Counted from the stretch's first letter, positions 17,029 to 26,469 are shown. The stretch: DNA of 64,000 nucleotides from Arthrobacter sp. OAP107 (GCF_040546765.1 NZ_JBEPOK010000001.1:744001-808000); one strand, 5' to 3'. Program-made: numbers and translations. The notes: generated from the letters alone by a model not told the origin.

Positions 17029-18753
17029 TCAGTCGGTTTGGGGTGCGCTGGCCGCTTCGCCGCCGTCGGCCTCGTCATCGTCCGTTTCATCGGCGGCGTC
17101 TTCCCTCTGGGGGCCGTCGACCGGGAGGGTCACGGAAACGGTGGTTCCCACACCCAGCACGGATGACAGGTCCAGCGAACCGCCATGGCGGCGGACAATG
17201 TCGTGCGCGATGGCCAGGCCGAGTCCGCTGCCCGGGATGGCTGCGGAGGATGCATTGGAGGCCCGGTAGAAACGGGTGAAAACCTGGGCGATTTCCTGCT
17301 CAGGAATCCCGACGCCGGTGTCCACGACGTTGACGATGGCGCCCGGGCTGCCGGCTTCGGAGGCTGCCGACATGAAGCTGATGCTGATCCGCCCGCCTTT
17401 CGGGGTGAACTTGATGGCGTTGGCCACGATGTTGGTGAAGACCTGCTCCAGCTGGGCCTCGTCGGCCTGGACCTTCACGTCCTCGTGCGAGTCGGCGCCG
17501 GTGATGGTGACATTCCGCGAGTCGGCGAGCGGACGCAGTGCGGCCACGACGATCCGCAGGACCTGGCCAAGCTCCACCTGCTTGAGGTTCAGGTTGCCGG
17601 AGGTGTCCTGCTGGGAGACCGTGAGCATGTCCTCGATCAGCCTCCGAAGGCGGTCCGAGTTCCGCGAAATGACGTCCATCATGGACAGGATTCCCGGCGG
17701 AACGGGGCCGCCCGCGCCGTCGCGGATCATGTCGAGGTAGGCCGTGATGGAGGTGAGGGGCGTGCGGAGCTCGTGGTTGACGGTGGCGAGGAAGTCTGTC
17801 TTGGCCTTGTCCAGCTCGCGGAGCTGCTGCAGCACCTGGAGCTGCGCGCTGATCAGGTGGCCCTGGATGAGGCTGTGCGCCAGGTTGCCGGCCACGTGCT
17901 GGATGAGCGCGATCTCTGCCCTGGTCCAGTCGCGCCTGCCGTCCAGCTGCGCGATCCAGATGATTCCCAGCGCCGACTCGCCCTCTCCCACCGGCAAGGC
18001 AACCGACGCGCGGACGGAGGCCAGGCCGGACCACTCCCGCAATCCCTCGGCCAGCGGCGCGGACTGGTCCGTCTGGTGATCCGGAACCGCCAGCGCCTCG
18101 GCGGCCGACCATAGCGAGGTGGTCTGCTCCCGGGCCTCGTCCTCGAAGGCACCGAGCGTGTCCGGCAGCTTGGTCCGGCCGGGCAGGGACCACTGGGAAC
18201 TGATCCGCGGGACGCGCGAATCCTGGAAGGTAGTGAACCAAACGTGGTCCACGCCGAGGGATTCGCCAAAGCCGCGGACGAGGTGGCCGGCCATCTGCTG
18301 CGGGCTGTTGGTGCCGCGGATGGCGGCGGAGACGTTGCGCAGGCTTTCGCGCAGGAACTCAGCTTTTGCCCGGATCCGGCGGCGTTCCCGCGTCCGGCCG
18401 ATCAGGGTCTCCACGCGGCGTGTGAGTTCGCGCGCGGGGGCGTCCCGGGAGATGTAATCCGCGATGCCCCAGGACTCAAGCCGGGCAAGATCGAAGTCCC
18501 CGCCGAGGTCCACCAGGAGCAGCACGGGCGTGCCCTCCCACCGGTAACCGTCCGTGAGCACCGCATCAAGAAGTACGACGGCGGCCCGGCCGCCTTCCAG
18601 CTCCTGGGTGAGGGATCCGGCGTCGGGGGCTTTACGGACGGAAAAACCCGCATGGGTGAGCACAGACGCCACGGCGTCCAAGCGGGCGGCATCGGTGAGC
18701 GCGACCACCGCCTCGCGAGGTGCGGAGGCATACTCCGCCGGTGCCTGGACCAT
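17029..18753 (-). CDS. Soluble histidine kinase with receiver-like and GAF domains
   Basis: A 574-residue kinase without membrane segments. Residues about 12-120 look like a receiver domain: AVVLLDAVL has the acceptor-type Asp, but the usual acidic pair near the start is replaced by ALTDAAR, so it may be a pseudo-receiver. A GAF-like domain spans about 150-300, then HisKA with His327 in NHELRTPLTS, and HATPase_c with NIVANAIKFT, DTGVGIP and GSGLGLAI. An acidic tail ends it. AGGGGG precedes the ATG. No response regulator adjoins; the divergent neighbour is a STAS-like protein. Confidence 0.92.
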   Translation of the reverse strand: MVQAPAEYASAPREAVVALTDAARLDAVASVLTHAGFSVRKAPDAGSLTQELEGGRAAVVLLDAVLTDGYRWEGTPVLLLVDLGGDFDLARLESWGIADYISRDAPARELTRRVETLIGRTRERRRIRAKAEFLRESLRNVSAAIRGTNSPQQMAGHLVRGFGESLGVDHVWFTTFQDSRVPRISSQWSLPGRTKLPDTLGAFEDEAREQTTSLWSAAEALAVPDHQTDQSAPLAEGLREWSGLASVRASVALPVGEGESALGIIWIAQLDGRRDWTRAEIALIQHVAGNLAHSLIQGHLISAQLQVLQQLRELDKAKTDFLATVNHELRTPLTSITAYLDMIRDGAGGPVPPGILSMMDVISRNSDRLRRLIEDMLTVSQQDTSGNLNLKQVELGQVLRIVVAALRPLADSRNVTITGADSHEDVKVQADEAQLEQVFTNIVANAIKFTPKGGRISISFMSAASEAGSPGAIVNVVDTGVGIPEQEIAQVFTRFYRASNASSAAIPGSGLGLAIAHDIVRRHGGSLDLSSVLGVGTTVSVTLPVDGPQREDAADETDDDEADGGEAASAPQTD

Positions 18754-18887
18754 GTGCCCCCTGTGTTGCGAGTGCCTTTTGAGGCTACCGTGATTTTGGA
18801 CTCACATTATCAGTAGGCGGGCCCGTGGCTGCGTCCCGGAGGGATGTACCTTGTTAGTTGTCCACATTTGCCACCGAGGAGGTTTAT

Positions 18888-19262
18888 TTGAATTCCAACA
18901 GCACCGGACGGAATACGCTGTTCAACCTCGAATTGGAAGCCGACGGCGTGCTGAGGCTGACCTGGGCCAGGGACGCCAGCATCACCGAGGGGGACGCCGA
19001 GGCTGCCATGGGGAAGGTCAACGCGCTCTGCGGAGACAGCCGCCACCCCATGCTCGTGGACATGGCCACCACTTCGGAGGTGAGCCGCGGAGCCCGTGCC
19101 GTGTTCGGCCGTCCCTGCCAGGCCTCACGGATCGCGCTGCTCGGGGCGTCGCCGGTGGACCGCGTGATCGCCAACTTCTTCCTGGGCCTGAACAAGCTCC
19201 CGTGCCCCACGAAGTTCTTCACGTCGGAGGCCGAGGCGCTCACCTGGCTGAAGGTCAGCTAG
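18888..19262 (+). CDS. SpoIIAA/SEC14-type STAS-like protein, TTG start
   Basis: A 124-residue paralogue of the proteins at 15012 and 54265. It shares ALLGASPVDRVIANFFLG and FFTSEAEALTWL at the C-terminus. The start is a TTG at 18888, set by GAGGAGG five bases upstream; a TTG at 18858 lies upstream of that site and is rejected. It is divergent from the histidine kinase, with 134 bp between them. A role as a regulatory partner is inferred from context only. Confidence 0.8.
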   Translation: MNSNSTGRNTLFNLELEADGVLRLTWARDASITEGDAEAAMGKVNALCGDSRHPMLVDMATTSEVSRGARAVFGRPCQASRIALLGASPVDRVIANFFLGLNKLPCPTKFFTSEAEALTWLKVS

Positions 19263-19317
19263 TTCGCAGCCGGCACCACTGAACGCGGATGTGTCCCAGG
19301 CAACATATATTTGAATG

Positions 19318-20124
19318 ATGCTCTCGGCGCTTAAGAAATACCTGCTGCTTCCCAAACTGGTGAAGCTGTCCTCCTATGCGCCCAAGGACCCGAGGGTGGC
19401 CTGGGACCAGTACTGGGGCAGGGTCGGGGCCACCGGGGCGCGCGGCGACGTCCTGTGGGATTCGGGCAGCGACCATGAACTGCAGACGTATCTGCAGCAC
19501 CTGACGCGGCAGCTGGACTCCAGCCTTCCGGTCGTTGACGTCGGGTGTGGCACTGGGGTCTTCAGCCGCGCACTTGCGGCCCACTTTCCGTATGTCCTGG
19601 GGGTGGATGTGTCAGCCAACGCCGTCGCCCGGGCGGCCGCCGAATCCGAGGGAATGGAGCGGGTCTCCTACGTGGCGGCCGACATGACGGCGCCCGCGGG
19701 CACGCGCGCCGTGACCGAAGCCCTGGCAGCAGCCGGGTTCCCCGATGAAGCCAACATTTTCATCCGGGGTGTCCTGCACGTACTCAAGAAACCGGCGCAG
19801 GCAGCGCTGGCCGCGCAGCTGCACCCGCTCGTGGGCACGCAGGGCCGCGTGTTCCTCGCAGAGACGGACTTCCGCGGGAATCCCATTCAGTACGTCAGCC
19901 ACCTCGGAGCCACGCTGCACTCGATTCCCGAGCCACTGGAGAAGGCCATCCGCGGGCTGCCCATGCCGGGCCGGTTCGGTACCGAGCAGCGCCGGCGGGC
20001 GTTTCCCGAGGCAAGCTGGGACGTGGTGGAGGACGGGGCAGTGACCATTGAAACCCGGCCCCTCACATCAGCTGACCGCCCGGAACAGATCCCGGGCTAC
20101 TTCGCGGTGCTCCAGGCGCGCTGA
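19318..20124 (+). CDS. Class I SAM-dependent methyltransferase
   Basis: A 268-residue cytosolic enzyme with the SAM-binding motif VVDVGCGTGVFSRALA near residue 80 and the acidic motif II in VLGVDVSANAV. IFIRGVLHVLKK corresponds to the strand-4 region. Substrate is unknown. Two ATGs (19315 and 19318) are possible and no good Shine-Dalgarno sequence is seen, so translation may be weak or leaderless. It converges on the M50 gene with only two bases between stops. Confidence 0.85.
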   Translation: MLSALKKYLLLPKLVKLSSYAPKDPRVAWDQYWGRVGATGARGDVLWDSGSDHELQTYLQHLTRQLDSSLPVVDVGCGTGVFSRALAAHFPYVLGVDVSANAVARAAAESEGMERVSYVAADMTAPAGTRAVTEALAAAGFPDEANIFIRGVLHVLKKPAQAALAAQLHPLVGTQGRVFLAETDFRGNPIQYVSHLGATLHSIPEPLEKAIRGLPMPGRFGTEQRRRAFPEASWDVVEDGAVTIETRPLTSADRPEQIPGYFAVLQAR

Positions 20125-20126
20125 AC

Positions 20127-22769
20127 CTATGGGGCGGCCGCCTCGGGGGCCGGGTCCACAGACATTGCGCTGCCGGGACTCGTAGTGGCAGGAGCAGGGG
20201 CCGCACCTGTGGGAGCCGGGGCAGGAACGGCAGGGACCGGCGTCGTTCCCATTCCGGGCGTCGGCGCCGCGGGGTCCGCCGTGGTTCCCGGCGAGGGCAC
20301 AGCAGCCGAGGGCACAGCAGGCGGTGCACTTGGCGGCGGCGCACCTGGCGACTGCACGGCGGGCGACTGCACAGCGGGCGACGGCGAACCCGGCCGGGAA
20401 CCCGAGCCCCGGTCAGCTCCGCCACTGGCCCCGGGCGACGGAGAGGCGCCCGGCGACGGACGTCCGGTCCCGCGCGTGGCACTGGGATCGGTCCGGACGA
20501 TTTCCATGAGCCGTTCCTTGTAGGCGGTCAGCCTTCCCTCGATCTCGGAGAGCGGAACGCCCTGCAGCGTGCGGCCGAACTCGGCGATTTCCTGCCACAG
20601 CGCATTGAGCCGCGCCATGCCGTCTGGGCTGAGCGGCCCGTCCAGCGTGAGCACCAGTTGGCTGGCGAGGGCGTAGGTCAGGCAGCGGACGCAGTTGTAA
20701 TTCGCAGCGGCGGAGAGGTTCTCCGGCACCACAACGTCCGCCTGGCCCACGACCAGCACCACCTGGAACCCCACGGCCACCGCCGCGCAGTCGGCGCAAC
20801 TGGCGAATGCGTAGGCCTCGTTGCGGGTGTCCACGGGTCCCTCCTCGGCCCACACCAGCGCGAACGCGACGTCGTAGGTGACGGATCCGTCAGTGGCGTT
20901 CACCGCGAGTGCCTGGTTTCCGTCCCCCTCCGGCGCCGGGGGCTTGTCGAACGGAAAGACCCACGACGGCGGCGTGCCGCGGGGTACTGCAGCCTCGCCC
21001 TGGACTTGGGCCGGGTCCGCAGGGTTCTGCTCCGGCTGGCCCGGAGCGGGAGGCGATTCCGCCCCCTGCCGTGGCACGAGGACCATGCTGAGCTGCGGCT
21101 GCTCCCGGGTGGGCAGTGCCGTGCCGTCGGGCCAGAGTGCCACGGTCTGACCCGTCCGGCCTTCCCGCAGGGTGCCCCCGTCACCAGCCATGGCGGGCAG
21201 GACGGCGGCCGTGGCGTCGGCGAGTGTCCCGCGTTCGTAGGGCTGCACCGGGCGATAGGTGTCAGGCAGCGGCCACCAGGCCCAGGCCAGTCCCGCGGTG
21301 ACGGCGCCGACCGCGGCGATCGCGGTGGCGCGCTGCAGCGGCTTGCCCCGGGTTTTGGTCCAGAGCCCGGTGATGAGCTGCCGGGCCAGCCGGAGCAGCA
21401 TGTAAACGAGGCCCACCACGGGAAGGACGACGGCGGCAATCGCCAGGAGGCGCACGGCACCGTCTGCGAAGTTTCCCTGCCCGAGGCTGCCGGAGAGCAG
21501 GGCCTGCTGGTGCTGCAGGCTCGCCCACGCCGTGCCCAGGAGCCGCGGGAAGGAGATGACCATCAGCACCAGGCTGACCAGCAGCAGAGGGACGGTAACC
21601 AGGACCCAGACCGTGATGACGGCGCGCGCCCACGGCTTGAGGGCCTGCGCCTCCGGTTCGGGCCTGCCCCAGCGCCACGGCAGGAGCCCGAGCAGCGTGG
21701 GGCGGATCCGCTGGAACAGGTCGGGTACGCCCGTGGCGTCGGCCAGAATGTGGTAGCCGTCGAAGCGGACCAGGGGAAGGAGCTGGCGCACCATCTGAAG
21801 GATCTGCGTGAGCACCACCAGTAGCAGCGCGTCAAAACCCGTGGCCCACCAGACGCCCATGGTGGCGATGGCAACGATGGCGTTGAAATACAGCCCGCCC
21901 GTATCCGTACGCAGCCGGCCGCCACGGCCCAGCCGGTAGGAATCGGTGACGTCCGTGTAAAAGGCGGGCCAGACGAGGTAGAGCCCTGCACCCATCGCGC
22001 CGGGCGTGGCGCCGCCACGGCGGGCGGCAGCCGCATGGCCGAACTCGTGGAAGCCGGCTGACAGGACCGTGACGGCGAAAATCAGCAGGAGCAGCCACGG
22101 ATTCGCGAAGGCGTCGTGCGTGGCGGAGGCCAAGCCTTTGACCATCAGGACCCACCAGCACGAGGCCAGGAATCCCGCGGCCACCACCGCCACGATAAGC
22201 GGATTGAACAGCACGGCGAAGGGTGCCGTCAGCCTCCGGGTACGCTCGGGGTCCGTGACGGTGTACCGGAACCGCATGCCGAGGAGCGGATTCGACCGGC
22301 GCACTTCCGGCTGCGACCCGTCCGCCAGCTGCAGGAGCCCGAGCGGCAGCAGCTGCCCCTCAATCAGCATCCTGACGTTGTCTCCGCTGATGAGCCGGCC
22401 GGAACGCGAACTGGCCGCCGCGGCGACCTCATCGACATCCCGTACGCCATCGATGGAGTCCAGGACATGAAAAAGCAGCTGCGTGAGCTGGAGGGTCTGG
22501 CCGTCGGCGCGGCGGACCAGCGAAGGCGCCTCCCGGTAGCCGGACCCTTTGGCCTCGCCAATGAGCTGGATTCCCGCCGCCCTCACCGGCACCTCGCCGC
22601 GATTGGTGTCAGGGCTGATTACGACGGCGGCCCGGGAGCCTTGGGCAGGGAACGGACCTGCCGCCGTCGGATCCTGTGCCGGGTTTGGTTCCGGAGACGG
22701 ACCGGATGAGGGTGTGGGGGAGACCGGCGGGCCGTCCATGCCGGACGGCCCGCTGTGTTTGGCGCTCAT
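20127..22769 (-). CDS. PqqD-like / M50 zinc metallopeptidase membrane protein
   Basis: An 880-residue polytopic protein. Residues about 75-150 resemble a PqqD/RiPP-recognition winged helix (LVRRADGQTLQLTQLLFHVL). The M50 (site-2-protease) core has HEFGH at 241-245 and the third ligand Asp337 in FDGYH, set among six or more membrane segments. A large C-terminal extracytoplasmic domain has two CxxC pairs (SCADC, NCVRC), and the last 110 residues are a Pro/Ala/Ser tail. It resembles putative peptide zinc metalloproteases. It starts seven bases after the stop of the repetitive acidic protein, so the two are coupled and a protease/transport-substrate relation is inferred. Confidence 0.85.
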   Translation of the reverse strand: MSAKHSGPSGMDGPPVSPTPSSGPSPEPNPAQDPTAAGPFPAQGSRAAVVISPDTNRGEVPVRAAGIQLIGEAKGSGYREAPSLVRRADGQTLQLTQLLFHVLDSIDGVRDVDEVAAAASSRSGRLISGDNVRMLIEGQLLPLGLLQLADGSQPEVRRSNPLLGMRFRYTVTDPERTRRLTAPFAVLFNPLIVAVVAAGFLASCWWVLMVKGLASATHDAFANPWLLLLIFAVTVLSAGFHEFGHAAAARRGGATPGAMGAGLYLVWPAFYTDVTDSYRLGRGGRLRTDTGGLYFNAIVAIATMGVWWATGFDALLLVVLTQILQMVRQLLPLVRFDGYHILADATGVPDLFQRIRPTLLGLLPWRWGRPEPEAQALKPWARAVITVWVLVTVPLLLVSLVLMVISFPRLLGTAWASLQHQQALLSGSLGQGNFADGAVRLLAIAAVVLPVVGLVYMLLRLARQLITGLWTKTRGKPLQRATAIAAVGAVTAGLAWAWWPLPDTYRPVQPYERGTLADATAAVLPAMAGDGGTLREGRTGQTVALWPDGTALPTREQPQLSMVLVPRQGAESPPAPGQPEQNPADPAQVQGEAAVPRGTPPSWVFPFDKPPAPEGDGNQALAVNATDGSVTYDVAFALVWAEEGPVDTRNEAYAFASCADCAAVAVGFQVVLVVGQADVVVPENLSAAANYNCVRCLTYALASQLVLTLDGPLSPDGMARLNALWQEIAEFGRTLQGVPLSEIEGRLTAYKERLMEIVRTDPSATRGTGRPSPGASPSPGASGGADRGSGSRPGSPSPAVQSPAVQSPGAPPPSAPPAVPSAAVPSPGTTADPAAPTPGMGTTPVPAVPAPAPTGAAPAPATTSPGSAMSVDPAPEAAAP

Positions 22770-22776
22770 TCAGGAA

Positions 22777-23583
22777 CTACTGCTGCAGATCCGACTGCTG
22801 ATCCGCCGATGCGGTGGCCTCGCCGTCGATGTCCTGCGTGATGATGGCGTCCTGCTGGGCAACGGCGAAGGCGTCGCTGTCGATCGAGCCGATGTTGGCT
22901 GCAACGGCGGCGTCGATCGGCGCGGCAACGTTGGCGTTGGCAGCCACTGCCCCGTTGATCGGGGCCGCGATGTCGGCGTCGGCCGCAAGGTCCACGTTGA
23001 CGTTGAGCAGGTCGCCGTCGAGGGCGGTGGACGGATCGACGGGAAGCGCGCCGACACCTGCTCCGTCGGGGAGGGTTCCATCGGGCAGCGTGCCGTCCGG
23101 GATTGCGCCGTCCGGCAGGGCGGTGGCGTCAGGCACCGCGGTGGCATCGGCAGTGCCGGCCCCGGCCGATTCCGTTCCGGTTGCCGCGGTACCGGTGCCT
23201 GCGGCGCTGTCAGACGTCACGCCGTCGACACTTCCGCCGTCCACAGTTCCGGCGTCAGCGCCCTGGGTGATGGTGCTGTCCTGCACGGAGTCTGCCGTGG
23301 CATCCGCGGTGATGCCCTGGTCGATGATGACACCCTGATCCGCGAGGGCCTGCGACTCCGAGCCTAAGGACAACACGTTCGCCGAGGCGGCGGCATCGAT
23401 GGGGGCTGCGACGTTGGCGTTGGCGGCCACGGCGAGGTCGATCGGGGCGGCGGCGCTGATGCCCAGGTCGAGGTCGGCGTTGAGGTCGAGTACGGATGCG
23501 ACTTCCTTGTCCGGCAGGGCGGTGCCTGCCTGCGCATTCAGTTCGTCGTCGGAAAGCGGGGTCAATCCCTGTTCATTGCTCAC
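22777..23583 (-). CDS. Acidic repeat protein with RiPP-leader-like N-terminus
   Basis: A 268-residue, highly acidic Ala/Asp/Thr-rich protein without cysteine. The GTG at 23583 has GGAG seven bases upstream. Residues 8-20 (TPLSDDELNAQAG) resemble bacteriocin/NHLP-type leaders. Two copies of a module of about 54 residues follow, both containing VAANANVAAPIDAA and ending in an II-D/T-Q segment (near 45-98 and 200-255), separated by a Gly/Thr/Asp-rich stretch with three PDG repeats. No secretion signal. Coupled to the PqqD-M50 gene, which suggests it is that protein's substrate. Function unknown. Confidence 0.75.
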   Translation of the reverse strand: MSNEQGLTPLSDDELNAQAGTALPDKEVASVLDLNADLDLGISAAAPIDLAVAANANVAAPIDAAASANVLSLGSESQALADQGVIIDQGITADATADSVQDSTITQGADAGTVDGGSVDGVTSDSAAGTGTAATGTESAGAGTADATAVPDATALPDGAIPDGTLPDGTLPDGAGVGALPVDPSTALDGDLLNVNVDLAADADIAAPINGAVAANANVAAPIDAAVAANIGSIDSDAFAVAQQDAIITQDIDGEATASADQQSDLQQ

Positions 23584-23653
23584 GCTATGCTCCAGTTCCG
23601 GCGTCGGATTCCCAGCCCCCAGCGGACAGGTGTACCGAGCCCGTATGCCTGTC

Positions 23654-23675
23654 AATAGTAAGCAGGATTACTATT
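23654..23675. promoter_or_regulatory. Palindromic AATAGTAA-N6-TTACTATT element
   Basis: Perfect 8-bp arms AATAGTAA and TTACTATT flank GCAGGA, 71 bp before the start of the acidic repeat protein. The AGTAAGCA-GATTA part matches elements at 29981 and 46901 upstream of other small-membrane or stress operons. Probably an operator or unusual promoter; the binding factor is unknown. Confidence 0.6.
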
Positions 23676-23754
23676 TTCTGGAAATGCCGCGCCCCGAAGG
23701 GGCGTCAGATCTGCCCGCACGTCAGCGGTGCGGCCTCCGCTCTCCGCCGATGCA

Positions 23755-23797
23755 CCAAAAATGGCCGCCTGCGCGGGTGGCAGGCGGCCATTTTTGG
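23755..23797. terminator. Strong bidirectional terminator after oligopeptidase B
   Basis: A perfect 18-bp stem (CCAAAAATGGCCGCCTGC with its complement) and 7-base loop, with A- and T-runs built into the base of the stem on both sides. It lies 32 bp after the ptrB stop. Confidence 0.92.
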
Positions 23798-23828
23798 CAA
23801 AAACAGGGGCCGACGCAGCAGCCGGTGG

Positions 23829-26069
23829 CTACTTCAGCCCGGCGCCGGGCAGCAGCTCCGTGGCCCCGAGCGCGTCCGCGATGAAGCCGTAATCCCATGC
23901 CCGCTCGCGCCATTGGACGTAGCGGCCGGACGCTCCGCCGTGGCCGCCATCCATTTCGATCTTCATGAGGATCGGCTCGCTGCCCTTGGTCTTGTTGCGC
24001 AGTTCCTGCACCCACTTGGCCGGCTCCACGTAGAGCACCCTGGTGTCGTTGAAGGATGTCACGGCGGCGATCTTGGGATACGCAACCTCGCGGACGTTCT
24101 CGTACGGCGTGTACGACTTCATGTACTCATAGACCGCGGGATCGGTGATGGGATTGCCCCACTCCTCCCACTCAAGGGCCGACAGCGGCAGTTCCGGGTC
24201 CAGAATGCTGGTGAGGGGGTCCACGAACGGAACCTGCGCCACGATGGCGGCGTACTTCTCCGGGGCGAGGTTGGCGACGGCGCCCATGAGCAGCCCGCCG
24301 GCGGAACCGCCCAGCGCGGCGATCCGGTCCGGGTCCACCCAGCCGGATCCCGCCAGCCAGTCGGTGGCCGCGATGAAGTCCGTAAAGGTGTTTTTCTTCC
24401 TGAGCTTTTTGCCGTCCTCGTACCAGTGCCGGCCGAGTTCGCCGCCGCCGCGGATGTGGGCGATGACGAACACCACCCCGCGGTCCAGCAGCGAAAGCCG
24501 GGCGATGCCGAAGCCGGGGTCCATGCTCAGCTCATACGAGCCGTAGCCGTAAACCAGGCCTGCCGCCGTCGAGTCCTGCCTAACGGCTTTATGCCGCAGC
24601 ACCGAGAGCGGAATGCGGGTGCCGTCGGCGGCCTCGGCCCACTCGCGGGTGGCCACGTAGTCCGAGCCGTCGTAACCGCCCAGGACGGGGCTTTCCTTGC
24701 GCAGCAGCAATTCGCCCGCCGGCTGCTCCTCGGTGGGCAGCACGAAGTCGTACACCCGCGACGGCGTGAAGTAGGACGTGTAGCCCAGCCGTATCACCGG
24801 CGCCTCATAGTCGGAACCGCCGACGCCCGCGGTGTACAGTTCCTCGTCAAACGCCGGCTCCACCGGAGCCTGCTGGGCGGCGGTTCCCAACCCCGTCAGC
24901 GGAATCACCTGCACCCGCTCGATGGTGTCCTTCCGGATCGAGACCACGAGGTGCGTGGCCGTGACCCCCGCCCCGTTGACCCTGACGTCGTCGGAATGCT
25001 CGACGACGGTGGTCCAGTGCTGCTCGGCCAGCGGCTTGGACAGTTCGGCTGGCTCCGCCAGCGAGACCATCGAGTTCACCGCATTGCGGTTGTGGGTGAT
25101 GAGGATACGTTCAGTTTTCTGCCCGTCCGGGCCCTCGAGCAGGAACGGCTCGGCCTCGTAAAGCACGCGTTCGTTGCGGGAAATGACGGTGGACAGGCCG
25201 GCGTCGGGGCGGTCGAAGCGGAGCAGGCGCGTCTCGCTGTACTCGGAGCAGCCAATGCCGAGCACAAGGTGGCGCCGGTCCGCGGAGAGCTCGAAGCCCA
25301 GCCACATGGCGGCGTCGTCCTCCTGGTAAATCACCTCATCGTCGGTGACCGGTGTGCCCAGGACGTGGGACTTGACCTGGTACGGCCGCCACGAGTCATC
25401 CACCACGGTGTAAAAGATGCGCGTTCCGTCCGGGGAGAACGACACTCCGTAGAAGACGTTCTCGATGACATCCGGCAGCAGTTCGCCGGTCCGCAGGTCC
25501 TTGATCCGCAGGGTGAACCGCTCGTCGCCGGCGTTATCTACCGCGTAGGCGTACAGGTTCCCGTCGATGGTCACAGCCGTGCCGCCCACTGAGAAGAAGG
25601 GCTTGCCTTCCGCTTCGACGTTCCCGTCCAGCAGGACTTCCTCGCCGGGGATTTCGACGCCGGCCTCCACCGCCGGGGGAGTCCAGTCCGCCACTGGATT
25701 TCCTGTATTTTGGGCGCGGACCCGGCACTGGATGCCGTACTCCTTGCCCTCGACGGACCGGCTGAAGTACCACCAGCCGTCCTTGCGGTTGGGAACGGAC
25801 AGGTCTGTCTCTTTGGTCCGGCCCTTGATCTCCTGGAAGATGGCCTCGCGCAGCGGTTCCTGATGTGCCGTGAGGGCTTCCTGGTAGGCGTTCTCAGCCT
25901 TCAGGTGCGCCACGACCTCCTCGGACTCCTTGTCCCGCAGCCACTCGTACTGGTCCACGAAGGTGTCCCCGTGGTGCGTGCGCTCGGTGGGCACCCTCTT
26001 TGCGACGGGCGGCCGGGGCGTGGCAACGGCGGAGGAGCTTTCGGGCTGCTGCAGCGGAGTGTGGGTCAT
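23829..26069 (-). CDS. ptrB: Oligopeptidase B (S9 prolyl-oligopeptidase family)
   Basis: A 746-residue cytosolic serine peptidase that cleaves short peptides after Arg or Lys. The N-terminal part is the seven-bladed propeller (starting HGDTFVDQYEWLRDKES); the C-terminal alpha/beta-hydrolase domain has the nucleophile Ser589 in GGSAGGLLMG and His710 in DGGHGG. The oligopeptidase B hallmark YGYGSYE and RGGGELGRHWY are present. Length and motifs match the family. Monocistronic, bounded by the terminator at 23755. Confidence 0.95.
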   Translation of the reverse strand: MTHTPLQQPESSSAVATPRPPVAKRVPTERTHHGDTFVDQYEWLRDKESEEVVAHLKAENAYQEALTAHQEPLREAIFQEIKGRTKETDLSVPNRKDGWWYFSRSVEGKEYGIQCRVRAQNTGNPVADWTPPAVEAGVEIPGEEVLLDGNVEAEGKPFFSVGGTAVTIDGNLYAYAVDNAGDERFTLRIKDLRTGELLPDVIENVFYGVSFSPDGTRIFYTVVDDSWRPYQVKSHVLGTPVTDDEVIYQEDDAAMWLGFELSADRRHLVLGIGCSEYSETRLLRFDRPDAGLSTVISRNERVLYEAEPFLLEGPDGQKTERILITHNRNAVNSMVSLAEPAELSKPLAEQHWTTVVEHSDDVRVNGAGVTATHLVVSIRKDTIERVQVIPLTGLGTAAQQAPVEPAFDEELYTAGVGGSDYEAPVIRLGYTSYFTPSRVYDFVLPTEEQPAGELLLRKESPVLGGYDGSDYVATREWAEAADGTRIPLSVLRHKAVRQDSTAAGLVYGYGSYELSMDPGFGIARLSLLDRGVVFVIAHIRGGGELGRHWYEDGKKLRKKNTFTDFIAATDWLAGSGWVDPDRIAALGGSAGGLLMGAVANLAPEKYAAIVAQVPFVDPLTSILDPELPLSALEWEEWGNPITDPAVYEYMKSYTPYENVREVAYPKIAAVTSFNDTRVLYVEPAKWVQELRNKTKGSEPILMKIEMDGGHGGASGRYVQWRERAWDYGFIADALGATELLPGAGLK

Positions 26070-26102
26070 TCCCTCAATATATAGAGCCGCTCTGACATTT
26101 GG

Positions 26103-26146
26103 GCCGGCGTTCGCTACCGGGGGAGCCGGCGTTCGCTACCGGGGGA
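26103..26146. repeat. Two tandem copies of a 22-bp sequence
   Basis: GCCGGCGTTCGCTACCGGGG plus GA occurs twice in direct tandem in the gap between ptrB and the proline-rich gene. No further copy and no obvious hairpin. Significance unknown. Confidence 0.6.
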
Positions 26147-26286
26147 GAGGGTGGCATTTTGATGCTCCCCGGCGCCGACGGGGGCCTTGCCGGTGCTGCT
26201 GCCGGGCCTGTCCCCGCTCCGGTGCCGGGCGTATCCTGAACTCGCGTCAGCAAAAAGGAACCCACACGAGCCTTCGAGGGGGAAGC

Positions 26287-26469
26287 ATGACCATCCCGCC
26301 AGTGCACGAACCAGAGCCGTTCCCGCCGGAGCCCGGGCCCGATCCCATGCGGCCGGACCCGTCCCGCCCCGCACCGCCGAATCCCGTTCCGACGCCCCAG
26401 CCGCCCGGCCCGCTTCCGGTGCCCGATCCAGGGCCAGCGCCGCTGCGCCCGGACCCCACCCGCAGCTGA
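26287..26469 (+). CDS. Small proline-rich protein
   Basis: Sixty residues, more than a third proline, with PEPGPDPMRPDPSRPAPP-type repeats and scattered Asp/Glu/Arg. No signal peptide or membrane segment. The ATG follows GAGGGGGAAGC, a good ribosome site, which is the main reason to accept it as a gene. Likely intrinsically disordered; function unknown. It has its own short intergenic surroundings and no obvious partner. Confidence 0.6.
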   Translation: MTIPPVHEPEPFPPEPGPDPMRPDPSRPAPPNPVPTPQPPGPLPVPDPGPAPLRPDPTRS

